This document shows positions 23,001-30,288 of a stretch of DNA of 64,000 nt, in pieces. The notes below the pieces were generated by a model. The model was not told where the DNA came from, searched no databases, and was given only the letters and a program-made list of their open reading frames with translations. Where the stretch lies: assembly GCF_004339525.1 (NCBI RefSeq), contig NZ_SMGE01000001.1, positions 4,526,001 through 4,590,000 on the forward strand, given 5' to 3'. Numbering within the stretch: position 1 is the stretch's first letter; every line of letters starts with the position of its first letter. Source of the stretch: Flavobacterium sp. 90. GTDB taxonomy: Bacteria; Bacteroidota; Bacteroidia; Flavobacteriales; Flavobacteriaceae. The translations under genes were made by a program, and so were the position numbers.

Positions 23001-24845
23001 AGAATAGAATTAAGGGAGATTGAGAAAATATTAATTGAATATTCTGACGATATAACGGAGGTAATTGTAGAAGCAAAAAACATCAATGAAACAAAAGTTT
23101 TAGTCGTCTATTATGTTTCAAAAAAAGAGTTAGATAAATCAGATATTAGAAGTTTTTTACAAAAAAAACTTCCAGAATATATGATTCCAAGTTTTTATGT
23201 TGCTTTAGATAGTTTACCATTAACTTCCAATGGTAAGATAGATCTTAACGCCTTGCCAAATATAGCGGGAGAGGATATAATAAGAAAAGAATATATAGCA
23301 GCAAGTAATGAAACAGAACAAAAATTAGTTGAAATATGGAAGGAAGTATTAGGTATTGAGAAAATAGGGATTACAGATAATTTCTTTGAACTTGGAGGAC
23401 AGAGTTTAAAATTAATGATGCTGGAAAATAAAATAGAATTAATTTTTAATAAAAAAATTGATTTTTACAATTTATATAAAAATGCATCTTTTTCAGACCA
23501 AATTAAATTAATTAATTGTACGCAATCAAAGGAAGAGATAGTAAATGATATAAAAAATGATGAGGAAAAACTTGTCTTGGCATTTCATGGTCAAGAGAGA
23601 TTATATGCTTTGAGTTATGGAAATGCATACTATTATATAAAAAGGGCGTGGAAGTGTAACCTTAAACTTAATCTTAAATTAGCAGAACAAGTCTTCAATG
23701 TTTTAATAGAAAGACATGAAACTTTAAGGTCAAATTTCGTTAAAATTGACAATCGTATTTTTCTAAAAATTGCCAGTGAAAAAAAAATAATACCAGAATA
23801 TTTTGATTTAAGAAATTTAGATGTTGCTGAAAAAGAGATAGCTCAATTTAAAATATTGAATGGTAATGAGGATCCTTTTAACTTAGAAAATGATTTGCTT
23901 ATTCGTCTTAAACTAATCCATTTATCCGATGATGAATTTGTAATTTTTACAATTCTTGACCATATTTTAATTGACGGTTGGGGTCTTGATTTATTATTAC
24001 ATGACTTGTATTCAATTTATAATTCATTAGATAATCAGGGCGCCTTAATAAAACCTTTGCCAGAAATTGAATATACGTATCGTCAGGTTTTAGCAAATAA
24101 GCGCCATACAAATAAATTAACCTTTGAGGAAGATAAACTTTTCTGGATAAATAAATATTCAGACGGTGGAAGTAAAAATATTTTACCGTATGATTTCGAT
24201 AAAGAAGAAATGAGTTATTTCTCAGATAGTATTTCTTTAAGATTAGACGAAGAAAAAGTATTAAAAATGGTGAATTTTTCGAAAGAAAATAATATTGCAA
24301 TGCTAATGCTTTATTTGTCATGCGTTAATTTATGTTTAGCAAAAATTTCTGGTCAAAGCGATATAACTACCGGGATAGTATGTGCTGAAAGAGGTGATAA
24401 AATGTCAAACGATAGTGTTGGATTTATGTTAAACACTTTACCGGTGAGAACTAAAATGGATTTGAAAAATAATTTTTCAGATAATTTTGAAATTGCCAAA
24501 TCAGAATATTTGAATGTTGTTAGGCACAGACATTATCCATTCATAGAATTGGTAAAATATTACGGCAAAGAATTTTCTCTTAAAGATCTCCCTTATTATA
24601 AGGTTTTTGTATATGCTTCTGAAGAAATAAATGTTTTGAAAAAATTTGAAGATTCTAGCTTTATACCAGTATACTTCAATAATTCATTTAAGTATAGCAT
24701 ATATGAATTAATATTTGTCATCAATCAACCTGAAAATTCAGTTATCAATATATCTCTTATATATAACAAGTCTTTGTTCAAAAGAGAAACCATCGAATAC
24801 CTTATGACTAACTTATTAGAAGTTATTGATTCTATAGAAATTTAA
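17052..24845 (+). CDS. Non-ribosomal peptide synthetase 2: docking-C-A-T-C-A-T-C, predicted Asp-Val, terminal condensation domain
   Basis: The 2597-residue enzyme begins with a 55-60 residue TubC-type docking domain (LLKKLND near residue 4, APKGAMTEDLL near 26-36), which accepts a chain from an upstream synthetase. Domains follow as C1 (HHIISDG near 204), A1 (537-1023), T1 (near 1069), C2 (HHIISDG near 1263), A2 (1596-2063), T2 (FFELGGQSL near 2108) and a terminal C domain (about 2175-2597). Codes read by eye are DLTKIGHIGK for A1 (Asp type) and DAIWIGGTFK for A2 (close to the Val code DAFWIGGTFK). In A1 the A7 motif reads YRTRDL instead of YRTGDL and A8 reads KILGHRIEL, so it is slightly degenerate. 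The terminal C domain has DHILIDG near 2303: the second, catalytic His and the Asp are kept, the first His is Asp. There is no thioesterase domain. Confidence 0.95.
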   Translation: MQALLKKLNDSNIKIDLVDKKLDIQAPKGAMTEDLLNEIKLHKNDLIEFINLYKTKNEKYLLIPKVKLQSNYALSSSQRRFWLLSQFEGGSTAYNMPSVFELKGNLNISFLEKAFSSLISRHESLRTIFKEDEAGKVRQIILDEKNSKFQLQYEDLYEKENSAVLLKDIIQKEIEFSFDLANDSLLRAKVIKTAPDTYIFICVMHHIISDGHSADVMTNELFALYDGYIKGDINSLPALELQYKDYAAWQQDQLKSDDIKNHKSYWLQQLEGELPVLDLPTYQARPTIKTYNGKVVKTIYNKNILEDFSDLCQSQGSTLFMGLLATVKVLLYRYTSQSDIIIGSPIAGREHADLDNQIGIYVNTLALRTQFEGEDSFKELLTNVKKVTCDAYEHQSYPFDELVEQLPLHRDRSRNPLFDVMVTLQNTDNLKANIQRLGAITIEEYNVEESTVSKFDLGFTFGESDKGLGLTLTYNTDIFSEEFVERILNHLETLLRSIVMKPDVSVSSLNYLTEIEKHQLLIDLNTIKVDYPKDKTIVDLFEVQVNETPENTAVISGDVQLTFAELNAKANQLAHYLKEQGVEAGSNIILCFDSHLEMAIVGILGILKLGAVYVPIDPDYPQDRINYIIKNSEAKFIVTNSIDAPLFKDKAVRTVLLDKEDFDYNLETIKNIEKDITNQNNAYVIYTSGTTGIPKGVLVNHQNIMDYLFGLSAEIKIEENQSFALMSTISTDLGNTVLFSSLIFGGVIHLFSKNRLRDIYYIQQYFANNEIDCIKIVPSYWKSLEIKGKLRSPGRMIIFGGEELSNEIVGQINSENPKLKIINHYGPTETTIGKLLHEVNPNYDYNRIPIGKAFSNTQLYIVDSKLSLCSIGIIGELLIGGDGVSDGYLNNLELSKEKFIDNVFKNDGTKLYRTRDLVVMHPDGNIEFKGRIDNQVKILGHRIELNEIENALNKFEGIRSSVVNVIETDKGNKRIVAYIVYNKEELAHNEILDHLRLLLPSIMIPSILIKIDEIPFTSNGKINYRALPRISGEDVLRREYVLPTTDAQIKLVNIWQEVLGVQKIGITDNFFELGGHSLIVAQVINRAYRELGKSISFRDFFANPTVEGLSKKSKETDYSSIPKAAEAISYPLTSTQKRLWILSQLEGGSVAYNIPVALRIKGVINYHLFQKSFENLIQRHEILRTYFKTNEQNEIRQHVVHFEDISFVIDQVDFINKSNTGKELENYLQSLNEEAFDLEQFPLLRASLIKITDEEHIFFFSRHHIISDGWSSQIIISEVVKTYNVLVQGKEINLPELHIQYKDYAVWCNEELQQEKYQASEQYWLQQFSGELPVLDLPSFKIRPLVQTYNGDSFTHTFSKAFLEKLKTFSKEHDATLFMSLMAGINSLLHRYTGQDDIIIGTPMAGREHPDLENQLGLYLNTLAIRTQFKEKDSFLDLLAVQKGTLLSAYEHQSYPFDGLVEKLNLKRDTGRSPLFDVMVVLQNQGQLNNVNNEGELNGLQVEDYDFRRKTSQFDINFIFAETEGLALSIEYNTDIYDADLIERMFVHFENLMSHAINNSKDSILSIDYIPEQEKKELLEGFNNTTIDYPREKTIVDLFDDQVIKTPDNIAVVFEEQKLTYTELNKQANQLAQYLRKEYTIQADDLIGIKLDRSEQLLVVIFAILKSGAAYVPIDINYPEERINYIQEDTNCKAIIDQKELEHFFTVKDQYSIDNLQKITNTNHLAYVIYTSGTTGKPKGVMVEHGNVIRLVKPCLFFPLNEENTLLSTGSVSFDATIIEYFGTLLNGAKLILTIQDNLLQLDKLDKIIKDYQVNSLWMTAPWFSQVVDYKPEIFKDIKQLIVGGDIVSPTHVLKVFAKYPTVKIVNGYGPTENTTFSTTFDIKNQEYKKLPIGSPISNSQVYILDEVLKPVPIGVSGKLYVSGAGVARGYLNNPDLTNEKFLPNPFLGSERMYDTGDLGRWLPDGNIEFLGRKDTQVKIRGFRIELREIEKILIEYSDDITEVIVEAKNINETKVLVVYYVSKKELDKSDIRSFLQKKLPEYMIPSFYVALDSLPLTSNGKIDLNALPNIAGEDIIRKEYIAASNETEQKLVEIWKEVLGIEKIGITDNFFELGGQSLKLMMLENKIELIFNKKIDFYNLYKNASFSDQIKLINCTQSKEEIVNDIKNDEEKLVLAFHGQERLYALSYGNAYYYIKRAWKCNLKLNLKLAEQVFNVLIERHETLRSNFVKIDNRIFLKIASEKKIIPEYFDLRNLDVAEKEIAQFKILNGNEDPFNLENDLLIRLKLIHLSDDEFVIFTILDHILIDGWGLDLLLHDLYSIYNSLDNQGALIKPLPEIEYTYRQVLANKRHTNKLTFEEDKLFWINKYSDGGSKNILPYDFDKEEMSYFSDSISLRLDEEKVLKMVNFSKENNIAMLMLYLSCVNLCLAKISGQSDITTGIVCAERGDKMSNDSVGFMLNTLPVRTKMDLKNNFSDNFEIAKSEYLNVVRHRHYPFIELVKYYGKEFSLKDLPYYKVFVYASEEINVLKKFEDSSFIPVYFNNSFKYSIYELIFVINQPENSVINISLIYNKSLFKRETIEYLMTNLLEVIDSIEI

Positions 24846-24866
24846 ATATTAATTAAACCAAAAAAA

Positions 24867-25589
24867 ATGACAAACAATTTTCAAACACTTAGTGAACTAC
24901 AGAAGACACTAAAAAATGATGAACAAAGAAATCTCCTTATTTCTCATCCGGTACTAAAACATTTTAAAGAAGTAATGCTTTCTAAAGATGAGGTTTCAAT
25001 GATTATAGGTCAATGGTATTATCCTTTGCAAAATTTCCCGTATTTTCTTTCGTCTTCCATAAGTCATTTGCAAAATTTATCGATTCAGACCTTTTTGTCA
25101 GATATACTTCATGAAGAATTAGGTTGTGGTAATCCAGAGAATTCGCATTTGGATTTGTACATCTCTACTTGTACAGAAATTGGATTAGAGAAAGAAAAAA
25201 TAGTTAATTCTCCTGCTTTTGAAGCTACTAAAAAACTTATAGATGGGTATAAAGCGTCTGCTAAAAAACAGAATAGCGCTTTAGGTTTTATTTATGCAAC
25301 TGAAGTTGCTGATTTAGCAATGGTATCTTCAATTGGAGCAACTCTGGCTTTTATTTCAAACAAATCGATAAAAGATCTTCCTTGGGTTGATATTCATATA
25401 CAACAAGAACCTAACCACGTTAATAATGTTGATAATGCAATAGACTTAGAATTCAGTTCTGAAGACTTCAATGAAATTTTATTTCATGCAAAAAAAATGT
25501 GGACACTTTGGATCGAATTTTTTGATGAAATAGGAGAGAATTTATCTTCATTTTCTAATAAAAATGAGGTTTTAGCTGTTGAAGGCTAG
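24867..25589 (+). CDS. Haem-oxygenase-like diiron oxidase (HDO), copy 1
   Basis: The 240-residue all-helical protein fits the haem-oxygenase-like iron oxidase superfamily (relatives include SznF, UndA, BesC and CADD). These use two iron atoms and O2 for N-oxygenation, chain cleavage or decarboxylation of small substrates. Likely metal ligands are Glu83 or Glu84, His94, Glu146 in ATEVADLAM, and the HxxxExxH set His177, Glu181, His184 (HIQQEPNH). It follows NRPS2 by 21 bases and is followed by a close paralogue. Candidate substrates are the ornithine or tyrosine side chain or a free precursor, but this is inference. An annotation as TenA-like would be a superficial match, since the diiron ligand set is present. 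Confidence 0.72.
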   Translation: MTNNFQTLSELQKTLKNDEQRNLLISHPVLKHFKEVMLSKDEVSMIIGQWYYPLQNFPYFLSSSISHLQNLSIQTFLSDILHEELGCGNPENSHLDLYISTCTEIGLEKEKIVNSPAFEATKKLIDGYKASAKKQNSALGFIYATEVADLAMVSSIGATLAFISNKSIKDLPWVDIHIQQEPNHVNNVDNAIDLEFSSEDFNEILFHAKKMWTLWIEFFDEIGENLSSFSNKNEVLAVEG

Positions 25590-25654
25590 CATTACGGGAT
25601 TATGACAAAAAACGGACAATCAAAATTAACTTTAATAAATTAATAAGAATTACA

Positions 25655-26341
25655 ATGGAAAAGAGAACATCATTAAATGAAATTCAAAAACAATTAAAAT
25701 CAGAAGTTAAAAGACAAGAACTAATTTCTCACCCTTTTCTTAAAAAAATGAAAGATGGGCTACTTAATAAAGAAGATACTTCTTTGGTGCTAGGACAATG
25801 GTATTATCCATTAGAAAATTTCCCATTTTTCTTGTCTTCTTGTATAAGCCATACCAGAAATATACCTATACAAACTTTTATTTCTGATATTTTGCATGAA
25901 GAGTTAGGATGTGGTGATCCTAAGAACTCACATTTAGACTTATATATCAGTACTTGTAAAGACTCCGGGTTTGATGAAGAAATAGTGACAAAGAGTAAAG
26001 CTTTAGATTCAACTAATAGATTAATTAGTGGTTATAAAAAATCTGCAAAAAAAATGTCTTCGGGACTTGGATATTTATATGCTACCGAAGTTGCAGATTT
26101 AGCTATGGTTTCATCTATAGGAAATGCGATTGGTAATATTTGTGAGAAAAGTATTTTGGATTTGCCTTGGGTTGATATCCATGTTCAGCAAGAACCTAAT
26201 CACGTGAATAATGTTGATAATGCTTTAGAAATTAGCTTTGATGAAAAAACGTATAATGAACTATTAATGTCTTCAAAAGAAATGTGGAGCTTATGGATAG
26301 ACTTTTTTAGCGAAATAGAGCTTGAGATAAGTAAAAAATAA
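25655..26341 (+). CDS. Haem-oxygenase-like diiron oxidase (HDO), copy 2
   Basis: The 228-residue protein is a close tandem paralogue of the preceding gene, sharing long blocks such as GQWYYPL, DILHEELGCG, ATEVADLAMVSSIG and QQEPNHVNNVDNA. The presumed iron ligands are all kept: Glu82/Glu83, His93, Glu145, His176, Glu180 and His183. Both copies therefore look active rather than one being a decayed duplicate. They may form a heterodimer or act on two steps or two substrates. The gene is followed by a weak hairpin (26369-26401), so the block that follows may be partly uncoupled from the NRPS transcript. Confidence 0.72.
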   Translation: MEKRTSLNEIQKQLKSEVKRQELISHPFLKKMKDGLLNKEDTSLVLGQWYYPLENFPFFLSSCISHTRNIPIQTFISDILHEELGCGDPKNSHLDLYISTCKDSGFDEEIVTKSKALDSTNRLISGYKKSAKKMSSGLGYLYATEVADLAMVSSIGNAIGNICEKSILDLPWVDIHVQQEPNHVNNVDNALEISFDEKTYNELLMSSKEMWSLWIDFFSEIELEISKK

Positions 26342-26368
26342 AAACGGATATTGTATATTATTTTTTTA

Positions 26369-26401
26369 ACATCAAGATGCTGATGTTCAGTGTCTTGATG
26401 T
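26369..26401 (+). terminator. Weak hairpin after the second diiron oxidase
   Basis: A 9-bp stem (26369-26377 with 26393-26401) with a 15-base loop lies 28 bases after the stop codon. There is no clear T tract downstream, so it may attenuate transcription or stabilise RNA rather than end the transcript. Confidence 0.4.
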
Positions 26402-26467
26402 TGATTTGTAGTTAGTCTTTAACTATAAATAATTACATCCAACTAATTATAAATTTTGTTGATATTT

Positions 26468-27691
26468 ATGAAAAAACTTTTTTTTATTGGGCTAAGACAA
26501 GCTTCAAGATATAGCTTATCAAAATATAGTGCATGTGATTTAGTGCTGATTGTGGGTAAGAGTGATATAAAAAATATTTCTAAAGAATTAATGTCTCAAT
26601 TTGATAAGACCCATTTTGTTGATGATGTTTGCGATAAATACAAGGTTCTTTGTAGATTAGAGTATGCAGAAGTATTTAAAATAATTAAAGATGAATTAGA
26701 AAATAGTGAAGAGGCATTATTCTTTTGTCAAGATGAAGCTAATATTGAATTAGTAGCTAGATTAAGAGAAGACTTTAAAATCTTTGGTATGAAAACTAAA
26801 GAAGCTGCATTTTTTAGAGATAAAATGGAGATGAAGCAAAAAATAGCAAATAACGGTTTAAGAGTTCCGAAAAATTGTTATTTAAATCAAAATTCAGATA
26901 CTGATTATTATAATCACCTTAAAGATAAATTAGGAGATAAAATTATAATTAAACCCATAAATTCAGCTGCTTCAAACGGTGTATTTTTAGTAAGTTCATA
27001 TGAGGATTTTAAACTATTCTTTAATTCTCTTTATAGTAAAGATTATACTTATGAAGCGGAAGAGTTTATTAGTGGAAGAATGTATCACGTTGATACAGTT
27101 ATTTTTCAAAGAAAAGTTTATTTCATTGAAAGTTGTATTTTTAATGTACCTCCATTAGATTTTACAAATGGTTACTCAACATCTTCTTTTCCCATTAAAT
27201 CTAATAATTCAAAAGTTAAGGATTTTGCGCTTTCCTGTGTCGAAGCATTAGGTATGCCCGATGGTATTCAGCATACAGAAGTTTTTTTGAATGACAATGA
27301 CGAAATGGTGTTTATTGAATCAGGTGCCAGAGCGCCAGGGTTATTTGTCGTTGATTTATATAAACAAACTTTTGGAATTAATATTCTGGATTTAGAAGTT
27401 TCATTATTTATGAATAAAAAACGTTTTGATGTGAAAACCAGTAATGGAAAACATGCTTTTTCAGTAGTTTGGCCTACAAAAAATGGGATTATAAATAAGA
27501 ACGATATGCCTGCTCTTACTGGTACCTATAATATTACGTGGAATTATAAAGAAGGGCAATTACTAAATAAATCAAAAAATGCAATTGATATTTTAGCATT
27601 TATTCTTGTATATAATGAATCTTACGATAATGCACTGAAAGATTTTGAAACATTGAAACATTTTGAAATTGCTAATTTTATTACTAACTAA
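26468..27691 (+). CDS. ATP-grasp ligase (L-amino-acid-ligase-like)
   Basis: The ATG at 26468 is chosen because the open frame before it only offers TTG codons and the protein then begins MKKLFFIGLR at a typical N-terminal Rossmann-like strand. The 407-residue protein has the three-part layout of the carboxylate-amine ligase group. The ATP-binding lysine strand reads IIIKPINSAASNGVFLV (about residues 158-175). The catalytic metal-binding strand reads HTEVFLNDNDEMVFIESGAR (about residues 275-294). Family members such as L-amino acid ligases and carnosine synthase form amide bonds at the expense of ATP. Here it could attach an amino acid to the NRPS product or make a dipeptide building block. 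The substrate cannot be read from sequence. Confidence 0.78.
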   Translation: MKKLFFIGLRQASRYSLSKYSACDLVLIVGKSDIKNISKELMSQFDKTHFVDDVCDKYKVLCRLEYAEVFKIIKDELENSEEALFFCQDEANIELVARLREDFKIFGMKTKEAAFFRDKMEMKQKIANNGLRVPKNCYLNQNSDTDYYNHLKDKLGDKIIIKPINSAASNGVFLVSSYEDFKLFFNSLYSKDYTYEAEEFISGRMYHVDTVIFQRKVYFIESCIFNVPPLDFTNGYSTSSFPIKSNNSKVKDFALSCVEALGMPDGIQHTEVFLNDNDEMVFIESGARAPGLFVVDLYKQTFGINILDLEVSLFMNKKRFDVKTSNGKHAFSVVWPTKNGIINKNDMPALTGTYNITWNYKEGQLLNKSKNAIDILAFILVYNESYDNALKDFETLKHFEIANFITN

Positions 27692-27703
27692 TGTAATTTT
27701 AAA

Positions 27704-29161
27704 ATGAAAAAGAAAATTGCTATAGTTGGGGCCGGTCCATGTGGTATTTCGGTATTAATTAATCTTTTGAAAAATCTTTCAAATTCAGACATTTCAATAT
27801 TCGATATCAATCAGAACTTCTGTAAAGGAAACTCTTTTAGAGTGGATTCAGATAGTTTATTGCTAAATACAACCGTAGATACAACATCTGTTTTCTATGA
27901 AGATAGATTGCATTTTTTTAAATGGTTAAATTCTAAGAAAGATATACCTAAAAAGTATAAGTTGAAATCAGCATTTGTGCCTAGAAATCTAGCATCAAAA
28001 TACTTGTTTGAAACTTTAAATGAATATTTATTAAAAAGTTCGGAAAAAAACAATAATGTAAGAATTTTTGATTTTTTCTTATTCAAATATGATGCAAAAC
28101 ACACATTTATTGATACTAGTATGAACGAGTATTTATTTAAGTATGTAATTCTTTGTACTGGGCATACAAGTTCATCCATTAATATGAAATGCAAACTTGG
28201 GGAACTTTCTAATAATGACGGGTATATTGAAAACTCTTTTTTAAATATAAATGGCAAAATTCATAAGAATGACAATGTACTTATAATTGGTTCAAATTTA
28301 TCAGCTATTGATACTATGCTATTGCTTAATGAAAGTAAACATCAAGGTAAAATTTGTATCCTATCAAAAAGCGGTAGTTTACCATCGGTTAGGTCAGACA
28401 TGGGAGGAGATTATAAACCAAAGTATTTAGGTTTAGAAGGTTTTAAAAGTGAAACTATTAGCGTGAATCATTTAAAAAGACTTTTTTTTAAAGAGCTATT
28501 GTTGTTAACTACTAAAGAGGATGTAAAGAGTTATTTTTTAATAAGTAAAGATCCAAAAATACAATTAGAAACGGATATTTTGAATTGTATTTACTCAAAG
28601 AATAAGTGGCAAGTTTTAGTCTTTAGTATGTTGGAAATACTAACCAATTATTGGTTTAAATTTTCAACAGCTGATAGAATTCTTATTAAGAATAAATATA
28701 AAAAAATAATAGATAGATTTATATCTTCAATGCCTTTAGAAAATGCTTTGTTATTAAAAGATTATTTAAATAATGGGAGATTGGAAATTACTAAATCGTC
28801 ACATGAGAATGTTTATTATTCAAATTCAAAGAAAGGATTTTTAATAAAAAACAAAAATGTTGTCTATAATAAAATTATTGACTCTTCTCCCATAAATATC
28901 GAAAATAAAGATTTTAGTTCGTTGTTAAATTCAATGTTGGAAATAGGTGTTGTTAAAACAAATATAAATAGGCTGAACTCTTTAGATATCGATAATAAAT
29001 TTTTTAAATGCAGAAATGATTTTGATGCTAATTCAAATATAGATACGCCCATTGTATATGCAATAGGTCCAACACTAAGAAACAACTTAATTGTATCTAA
29101 TTTTTTTCTGGAATCGTCCAGACAGGCTAATATAATAACCAATCATATTAGTACCTCGTGA
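27704..29161 (+). CDS. FAD/NAD(P)-binding oxidoreductase-like protein
   Basis: The 485-residue protein opens with a Rossmann nucleotide-binding motif GAGPCG at 9-14. A segment rich in LLLNTTVDTTSVF and HFFKWL (about 46-72) is typical of the FAD-NAD(P)-binding group represented by YdhS-like proteins. A second nucleotide-binding segment reads VLIIGSNLSAIDTMLLL (about 194-210). It starts 13 bases after the ATP-grasp ligase, so the two are probably translated from the same transcript. A redox tailoring step is likely. It does not show the organisation of the classical SidA/PvdA ornithine N-hydroxylases, so that name is not given. Confidence 0.65.
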   Translation: MKKKIAIVGAGPCGISVLINLLKNLSNSDISIFDINQNFCKGNSFRVDSDSLLLNTTVDTTSVFYEDRLHFFKWLNSKKDIPKKYKLKSAFVPRNLASKYLFETLNEYLLKSSEKNNNVRIFDFFLFKYDAKHTFIDTSMNEYLFKYVILCTGHTSSSINMKCKLGELSNNDGYIENSFLNINGKIHKNDNVLIIGSNLSAIDTMLLLNESKHQGKICILSKSGSLPSVRSDMGGDYKPKYLGLEGFKSETISVNHLKRLFFKELLLLTTKEDVKSYFLISKDPKIQLETDILNCIYSKNKWQVLVFSMLEILTNYWFKFSTADRILIKNKYKKIIDRFISSMPLENALLLKDYLNNGRLEITKSSHENVYYSNSKKGFLIKNKNVVYNKIIDSSPINIENKDFSSLLNSMLEIGVVKTNINRLNSLDIDNKFFKCRNDFDANSNIDTPIVYAIGPTLRNNLIVSNFFLESSRQANIITNHISTS

Positions 29162-29213
29162 ATTCCTATAATAATCACAGGAGTAACTTCTTAAATATCA
29201 ACTAGAAGCTTTA

Positions 29214-29241
29214 AAGACTTTACATAAGTATTTAAAGTCTT
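29214..29241 (+). terminator. Weak hairpin after the FAD-binding gene
   Basis: A 9-bp stem (29214-29222 with 29233-29241) with a 10-base loop lies in the 143-base gap before the next gene. No T tract follows, so it is at best a weak terminator. Confidence 0.35.
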
Positions 29242-29304
29242 AATGGCATAATAGCTAAAAATGTACTATAAAATAAAAAAATAAAATATTAATTAATAAC
29301 ATAT

Positions 29305-30114
29305 ATGAAACTAAGTAAAGAACAAATAGAGATTTTTGAAGAAAAAGGTTTTCTATTGATTGAAAATTATTTTTCTGATAAAGAAATTGAATGTTTAATA
29401 AATGACATTCCTGCTACAATTAAAGAAAATTCTCCTACAGTTGTAAAAGAAAGTAATGGAGGAATCAGGACTATTTTTGCGCCAGAACGAGAAAGTGATG
29501 TGTTTAAAAAAGTTGCAAAAATCAATAAAATTGTTGAGCCTATGAAACAATTAATAGGCAACGGTGTTTATTTATACCAAAGTAAAATTAATGTTAAAGA
29601 AGGTCTTTTAGGTGAATGGTGGCAATGGCATCAAGATTATTATTATTGGAAAAGAGAAGATAATATTCCTACATCTAACATAATAAATTTCTCCATTTTT
29701 TTAGATGATGTAGATGAATTTAATGGGCCTATGTTTATCGTGCCTAATACTCACAAAGAGGAAGTTAATATGGTGCCAAATGACAAAATGTTTTTGGATA
29801 GTAAGAATTCTCTATTGTCTACAGAAATGCAGCATGTGATAAAAAAACAAACATTAAAAAAATTAATTAACAGTAAAGGAGGTATTTTTAATGCTAAAGG
29901 TAAGGCTGGTACTGTATTAATATTTCATGGTAATATATTACACGCCTCTAATGCGAATTTATCGCCTTTTGATAGAAAAGTGTTATTCTTGACATATAAT
30001 GATGTAAACAATACATCTACCGATAGTTCAAATCCAAGACCTAGTTATATAGTTAATCATGATTCTAGTCCTATTGAAACGATTTCAGATCACGAATTAT
30101 TTGAATTAATATAG
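29305..30114 (+). CDS. Phytanoyl-CoA-dioxygenase-family Fe(II)/2-oxoglutarate oxygenase
   Basis: The 269-residue enzyme would hydroxylate an unactivated C-H bond using O2 and 2-oxoglutarate. The iron triad is visible: His109 and Asp111 in WHQDYYYWKRED, and the distal His213 in HASN, with Arg224 placed to bind 2-oxoglutarate. The segment around the HxD motif resembles ectoine hydroxylase and other amino-acid hydroxylases more than phytanoyl-CoA hydroxylase itself. In this cluster, beta-hydroxylation of an amino acid or of the assembled peptide is the natural guess. It is followed by a terminator-like hairpin, so it may be the last gene of a sub-operon. Confidence 0.8.
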   Translation: MKLSKEQIEIFEEKGFLLIENYFSDKEIECLINDIPATIKENSPTVVKESNGGIRTIFAPERESDVFKKVAKINKIVEPMKQLIGNGVYLYQSKINVKEGLLGEWWQWHQDYYYWKREDNIPTSNIINFSIFLDDVDEFNGPMFIVPNTHKEEVNMVPNDKMFLDSKNSLLSTEMQHVIKKQTLKKLINSKGGIFNAKGKAGTVLIFHGNILHASNANLSPFDRKVLFLTYNDVNNTSTDSSNPRPSYIVNHDSSPIETISDHELFELI

Positions 30115-30221
30115 GCACAAGTATTATTTCCGTAGTTCTTAATGCTACCCTAAATAAATCAGCAGATACACTCAATAAATAGGATGTATTTATCTTTCAA
30201 AAATGTCAAAAATCAAAATAT

Positions 30222-30253
30222 GCCCCCTTTTTGGGATACTATCAGGGGGCTTT
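30222..30253 (+). terminator. GC-rich hairpin terminator after the 2-oxoglutarate oxygenase gene
   Basis: A 7-bp GC-rich stem (30222-30228 with 30244-30250) with a 15-base loop is followed by TTT and an AT-rich tract, about 110 bases after the stop codon. The run of five C and five G stands out in the very AT-rich surroundings. Confidence 0.6.
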
Positions 30254-30288
30254 ATAGATTTTAAAATAAAAAAATAAAATAAAAAATA

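Noticed and set aside
24867..26341. Naming the tandem helical proteins TenA thiaminase II.
   Set aside because: The HxxxExxH and Glu/His sets fit the diiron oxidase branch, and no thiamine genes are nearby.
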